In this document: one piece after another, positions 59,439 through 64,000 of the stretch
Position numbering within the stretch: position 1 is the stretch's first letter
How the letters are laid out: every line of letters starts with the position of its first letter
From: Cristatella mucedo
Taxonomy: Eukaryota; Bryozoa; Phylactolaemata; Cristatellidae
Assembly (NCBI GenBank): GCA_009760855.2
Contig: WPIO01000150.1
Location: 64,001 to 128,000 of the forward strand
Reading direction: 5' to 3'
DNA length: 64,000 nucleotides
Position numbers and translations under genes: made by a program
Notes under the pieces: model-generated
The model's input: the letters and a program-made list of their open reading frames with translations, nothing else
Database searches by the model: none
Told to the model about the DNA's origin: nothing

Positions 59439-59460
59439 AATACATATATAAATATATATA
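59276..59460. repeat. (TA)n-rich block
   Basis: Long TA runs at 59276-59303 and 59368-59456 flank a short unique spacer. Open frames made of Ile-Tyr runs on both strands are artefacts. Confidence 0.9.
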
Positions 59461-59734
59461 AAAACGGCCCATCCAAACTGCCATACCTCTGTAGCCCTTG
59501 CCCTTATATACCTTTCCCATAAACGGCATGGCACATAATCCAGTGGCAGCACCACAACTCTGCTAGGCGATAAGCAGAGCTCGGTTATAAGCTGACCACA
59601 GTGAATAATATGACCAATATTCCACAGGCCTATATGCTTATAGCACCATAATAAATCAATCTCACGTTGGAAGTTAAGGCTGTGGCTAACGAAATTCAAA
59701 TATATCGCATCCGTGCTCCCTGCTGCTGTTGAGG

Positions 59735-61900
59735 CTCAAAGGTGAGCACATGGCCTTGGTCACCTGGAGCTCACTAGAACCCAATAAACACAATATTCAA
59801 ATTAAACAGGTATTGCATGCAGGAGGGCACGCTTGGTGTACAATCCAACTGAGCTCATTAAATTACCTTCATCGGCTGGTACTGAATCGATAGGTTCATC
59901 ACAGTTCATGCAGCCGATGGTACTTGAAGTTTTTTGCTGCACTTGTTACTGTTTGAAGTATTGTCGTAGGCTGAAAGCCTGTAACCTGGCTTACACATGG
60001 CCGACAACTGCTGGGAAGGCTGCCCATCTGTGCAGTGATAGTGCTAGTCTATGTCGTCCGCGATGTACTCATCATGAAACTGGCATGGGTGCAATCTAAA
60101 AGTAGCTCAACACATTAAACATGCTAACTGGCAAACAGACCCGTTATCATTTTGATAAGGCCATTTGTGAACTTCATAGTTGCTCAGCTAGCCAGGAATT
60201 TTAGTGTTACTAACTACTGCTGCTGCTTTGGAAGGCAACCACACTGTCTAAGGTCAATGGGCTGCAGTACAAAAGAGAAGCTCGGCAATCCAGTACACAG
60301 TGCTTACCAAGCAGGTTTTCGGCATAGCAGCATGCAGCAAGAGCATAAGCCAAGAACATTGCTCCCACCACTGCCTTTCTACTCCCGAAAGTCACAGCAG
60401 TAAACTAAGAAAACTGTACGCATGGCACGGCTCTCAGCTGGTGTGGCTCCCTGGCAGTATTGGCAGAATACTCAATGAATCCCCACTATAAGAGCCTCTG
60501 ACGGCACAAATTATTCTAAGAGCTGCTGGAACTAAAACCATGTAGGATCCATTTCTGCAGGGTTGAAAGGAGCAATTATGAGGGAGGTCGGCTTACAGGA
60601 TACCAAGCCAGCATGTGACTTACGTGGTCAATTTGTTGCAAACCAATTGATTAAGTAGCACTCGTTCATCAAGATTACTAGGCTTACATGCAATATATTG
60701 CCTGTCTTTTAGGAAGTCTCTGGGTGAAGTAGTATCGTGGGTGATCTGAATCTACAATTCACTTTGGCTACTCAATGAATATGCAGGCCCTGATGACTAG
60801 TGACTCTCGTCAGGTACAACACAGACAGGCTCAGTGCTTACTGAAATTTACGATAGATTTTGACCCAGCCAAATTGGCTCATGGCAGGATGTTCATTGGG
60901 AGACTCCAGAGCACTAATGTATAAAAGCATAACAATCATCCCAGGAGCCACTGAAGTGCATAGTAGCCTAAGGCTCTGAACCTGGTACAATTATTTTCCA
61001 AAGCCATACCCTCGCTCTAGCCGAGGCAATAGCCGATTACAACTTAGGCTTCCAACTCACTTATAAAGCCGCGACACTCACCTGACACTGTGCTTTGATC
61101 GCTTCAAAACTTTAACTAGTCAAATTTTCTCAACTCCTAACTTCATGTGTTTCTTACATTACTGCTTAGATGGATCAACCTTAATCAATATGAATTATGT
61201 TTAAAACACTTACTTGTAATTAGAGTACATTGGATGACTCACTAATTGGAATACCCTTCCACAAAGGACGTAGCTCTGAAATTACTATAGGTAGCATCTG
61301 CACAAAATATGTTAGCTATGTTCAAACAAAAGACTTGAACAGGCCTAGCACAGCTGGTTCAAGTCAGTAAACTTTATGATCAGCTGCACAAAATCACACT
61401 CATCTGAGCCTGCTTAAGCAGGGATAACACATTCAAGTTGGTTCATGCATGTGTCACAACAAATCTTGACTTGCATGAATCACTACTGGTAGTTCTTCCG
61501 GCCTATGCAATTAAGCACTAGAAGTTGCTGCTAACCTGTGAAGCCTGGCCTAGGCTTTGTGTTCCATCATCCTCGTCCTCCACCTAATATAGCTGAACTA
61601 TAAGCTAAACTAATCCTCAAGCAGGTAAGGCACAATACCACAAGCACTACTGACTCTTGTCTCTTAGCTGTGCTTCATACTAGCTTCATAGGTTTTAGAA
61701 GACGCTGCCTGTAGTTGGTAATAACGCCAGCAACTGGTTTTAAATGACAGCATAATATTGCCTGGCTCTATGACGTGTACAAGAAACTAGGAGCCCACAC
61801 GTTTCCGGCAACATTTGCTAGGTTCACTTGAATGGTCCTTCATGCATACCCCTTTGTGCTCACACTGTTATTATTAGCACTTGCGTTATTTTGAGGTGCT
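59735..61900 (+). mobile_element. Repeat C, plus-strand copy
   Basis: This is the longer of two collinear copies (the other is at 12935-14497, minus). The 5' part shares TGCAGGAGGGCACGCTTGG and CAATCCAACTGAGCTCA with it, then a Cys-rich frame (KACNLAYTWPTTAGKAAHLC, 59970-60035). The 3' part from about 60880 is a very old L2-like LINE: GGGAGACTCCAGAG, the region before YADD near 61040, then an ACLSRDNTFKLVHA block (about 61410-61455). No frame is intact. The unit may be one composite old LINE with its ORF1, or a LINE inserted into another repeat before duplication. Confidence 0.6.
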
Positions 61901-62004
61901 ACGTTTGCAGCCTATTTGAAGAGCATAGCTAGAGACTTAGTTATCCGAGAATGCTATCCAAACGTGGTAGAAACAAAGTGAAGAAGCAATTGATTCCCAG
62001 TGGC

Positions 62005-62475
62005 TGGTAGGCTTGTCGTGACTTTCGTTTTGCTGGTCCACCAAAAAAAGCAACTAGGCCACAGCAAATGGCTATAAATATGGCTGCAAGGCTAGTTTTC
62101 AAGTCCCAGAGGTTTGACCACGTGTCTCCTTTGCTAAAAGAGATAGGGTGATTGCCGGCTGATCGACGGAAACAGAGCAGAGTTTTTAGTGAACCCACAA
62201 GGCCCGCCACGGCTTGGCTCCTCCATACTTAGCTGAACTGCTGTCCAGCTTCAGCCTCCTCGTAACTTCAGGTCCTGTGTGGACAATAAATTAGCTGTTC
62301 AAGTTCTCCCTTTAAGACCGTCGACGACAGAAGCTTTAACTCTGCAAGTCTGTAGAAAGAGACTCGACGATTCTTAATCTACGACAACTACTCTCTTGCT
62401 GCCGAATAGTGTTCACCGTTTTTAGCGACCCCGACCTGTTACTTCCATGCTACTCACTACCCCGTAAGGACGTAG
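62005..62475 (+). mobile_element. LINE B C-terminal fragment
   Basis: The plus strand has AINMAARLVFKSQRFDHVSP followed by LLKEIG, the conserved block of LINE B (the same as at 40400 in the long copy). The 3' UTR then follows through CTACTCTCTTGCTGCCGAAT to CATGCTACTCACTACCC, where it is truncated. Confidence 0.75.
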
Positions 62476-62499
62476 TACTGGAATACATTTAAAATATCT

Positions 62500-62860
62500 C
62501 AGATACAGCCATTTAATTTGTGAAAATAAACCTGGTGTGAGAGGCACGTTCTAGTCAACATCAGAGTTCAATCAAACCGAGCGTTAGCCGTGGACGATAC
62601 TCATTTCGGACCCTAATATACGATTTAATTCTTAAGCATAAGGAAGAAATTCTCCAATTTGCGAGAATCTATTAATTACGAAACTTTAATTTTCTAGGAG
62701 CGAAGCATCTAACGTAGACTAGATATAAAACGTACGGGTCAGTTTTAACTTTTCTGTTGGTTGAGTTGTGCTAAAGTAATGAGATTCTGGCAGAGATTCT
62801 GCCTGAAACCCGAACCCTGCAGAAGCGTTAAAATTGAAAAGTAAGGTACGAACGTATAGA
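62500..62860 (+). repeat. Repeat D, copy 2 (uninterrupted)
   Basis: This segment matches the two outer parts of 58085-58720 without the LINE B insert between them. No coding frame is shared, so the nature of the repeat is unknown. Confidence 0.65.
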
Positions 62861-63139
62861 GGTAAGGAAGCAATTTTTTCGAGGTTAAAAAATAGTAAAG
62901 AAAAGAATTAGGAAACAAATATGACCAAATAAAGAATTGCATTGAAATACATGACGAAATTTCAAGTATGTTCGATCTAGCGACGGGCACATTTATACTT
63001 GCTCATCTCAAATAAAACCCCTCTATCTTGTTATCTCGGTCGTCTTTACGCTTTCGAATTCCTACTGTCCTACTTTCAAATTTCAAATTCCTACTTTCGA
63101 GTTTATATATATGTGCATATATATGAGTAATCTTATCGA

Positions 63140-63470
63140 GAATTTTGTTTAACTGGTATATACGTATTAGCCGGTGCTGCCCTGTTCTGCTAGGGTAAAG
63201 TGTGCTACCAGTGCTTCCCGGTTCAAGAACCACGACCGCACAGATTCCGAACCGGCAAAAAAGGTCTGAGACACAGTGGCGCCTGAAAACACGTTCGCTC
63301 CGCGAGTGGGATGCCAAGATCGGCCAGGCAGGCTTCAACATTTGGCCACCAGCTACCTAGAGCCTTGACCTGAAGGGCCTCACCACGAAGGGTCTCACCA
63401 CTGCCGACCAGTAGCCAGCAGTCAGGAAAAACTTGGCAATGGCTGTAAATATATACAATATATACATATA
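63140..63470 (-). pseudogene. R2/NeSL-type retrotransposon, extreme C-terminus
   Basis: The minus-strand frame 63440-63310 reads VKALGSWWPNVEACLADLGI and then changes frame to FRRHCVSDLF. In restriction-like-endonuclease (RLE) non-LTR elements the protein ends with a V-x-ALGSW..N..L..LGI segment followed by FRRLCVS. The frameshift near 63315 and the separation from the endonuclease core by a microsatellite make it a remnant. Confidence 0.6.
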
Positions 63471-63471
63471 C

Positions 63472-63699
<228 letters not shown>

Positions 63700-64000
63700 T
63701 AGTCAGACCATTCTAGCCGCTGTCGAACGGCACCGTCACATCCACAATAATTAACTCAGTACTGTTGCCAATGACCAGGTCCGGCATGAGAGCCACACCT
63801 GAGGCAAGCAGGAGGGCGTGGCCTGCCAACATGCAGTTGAGCCAGGTGGCAAAGTCGAAAACCGACTATTAGGCAACCCGGAACCAGACTGTGTATTTAG
63901 ATGCAGCATCGGAAGACAGTGAGTGGCTCAGCACGTGGCTAACGGCCTCTGCCTCCGTGAGGGATAGGCTGCAGTTGGTAACCGTCCCAGAGTCCTGCCC
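63700..64000 (-). pseudogene. R2/NeSL-type retrotransposon, RLE endonuclease core
   Basis: Read on the minus strand from the right edge: an AEAVSHVLSHSLSSDA segment, which resembles the CCHC finger (AET-xHVL-x-C) with its Cys residues lost. Two stops follow, then GVALMPDLVIGNSTELIIVD and VTVPFDSG. PDLV...IVDVTVPF is the catalytic signature (PD..D) of the restriction-like endonuclease in R2, NeSL and related retrotransposons. A stop follows, and then the (TG)n tract begins. The element continues beyond the window. Confidence 0.6.

Noticed and set aside
59148-59699. Tyr-Ile rich frames on both strands
   Set aside because: They arise from the (TA)n runs and the adjoining SINE.

Overview
The window is nuclear DNA from an invertebrate animal with a repeat-rich genome. 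It shows long introns with GT..AG splice sites, split EGF and immunoglobulin (Ig) exons, LINE, SINE, LTR and DNA transposon copies, and long dinucleotide microsatellites. There is no operon structure and no prokaryotic signal. The species cannot be named from the sequence. Most open frames in the window are pieces of non-LTR retrotransposons or their antisense shadows.

Two host loci stand out. The first is on the + strand at about 17.4-37.5 kb. Six exons with matching splice phases encode two EGF-like modules followed by two Ig domains, and end at a stop with no membrane segment. Each Ig domain is split into two exons (193 nt plus about 98-112 nt), with the same phases and the same break point, so the second domain looks like a tandem duplication of the first. 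The introns (up to 9.6 kb) are filled with LINE, SINE and DNA transposon debris. The 5' end of the gene was not found. The second locus is on the - strand at about 53.2-49.9 kb. It resembles the N-terminal domain of IgGFc-binding (FCGBP-like) proteins, but has two in-frame nonsense codons, a probable frameshift, and an antisense LINE inserted in it. I read it as a pseudogene.

The repeats form recognisable families. LINE A is an L2/CR1-like element with a FYADDT reverse transcriptase (RT) and a 3' end reading CGCCTAGAAAGAGATTAA..GCGCTTTATCAAGTGC(ATT)n. It has about twenty copies on both strands. The longest is at 45.2-47.2 kb (-) and the best open frame is at 50.37-51.76 kb (+). LINE B is a second L2/CR1-like family, with one nearly complete copy at 39.83-42.76 kb (-). 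Repeat C is a 2 kb unit present at 12.9-14.5 kb (-) and 59.7-61.9 kb (+); its 3' half is a diverged LINE. An internally deleted Ty3/Gypsy element with two 132-133 bp LTRs lies at 4115-6886 (-). A pogo/Tigger-like transposase remnant is at about 21.5-22.15 kb (-). The C-terminal end of a restriction-like-endonuclease (R2/NeSL-type) retrotransposon lies at the right edge (-), split by a (TG)n microsatellite. Several tRNA-like SINEs are present, and three of them end in a copy of the LINE A 3' tail.

Layout: 0-3.5 kb, nested LINE A copies in both orientations; 4.1-6.9 kb, Ty3/Gypsy; 7.8-8.2 kb, LINE B 3' end; 10.3-14.5 kb, LINE A and repeat C; 15.3-16.6 kb, GA/CT tracts; 17.4-37.5 kb, the EGF-Ig gene; 39.8-45 kb, LINE B; 45.2-47.2 kb, LINE A; 47.2-48 kb, a CpG-rich stretch; 49.9-53.2 kb, the IgGFc-like pseudogene; 53.9-62.5 kb, old repeats; 63.1-64 kb, the R2/NeSL-type remnant.
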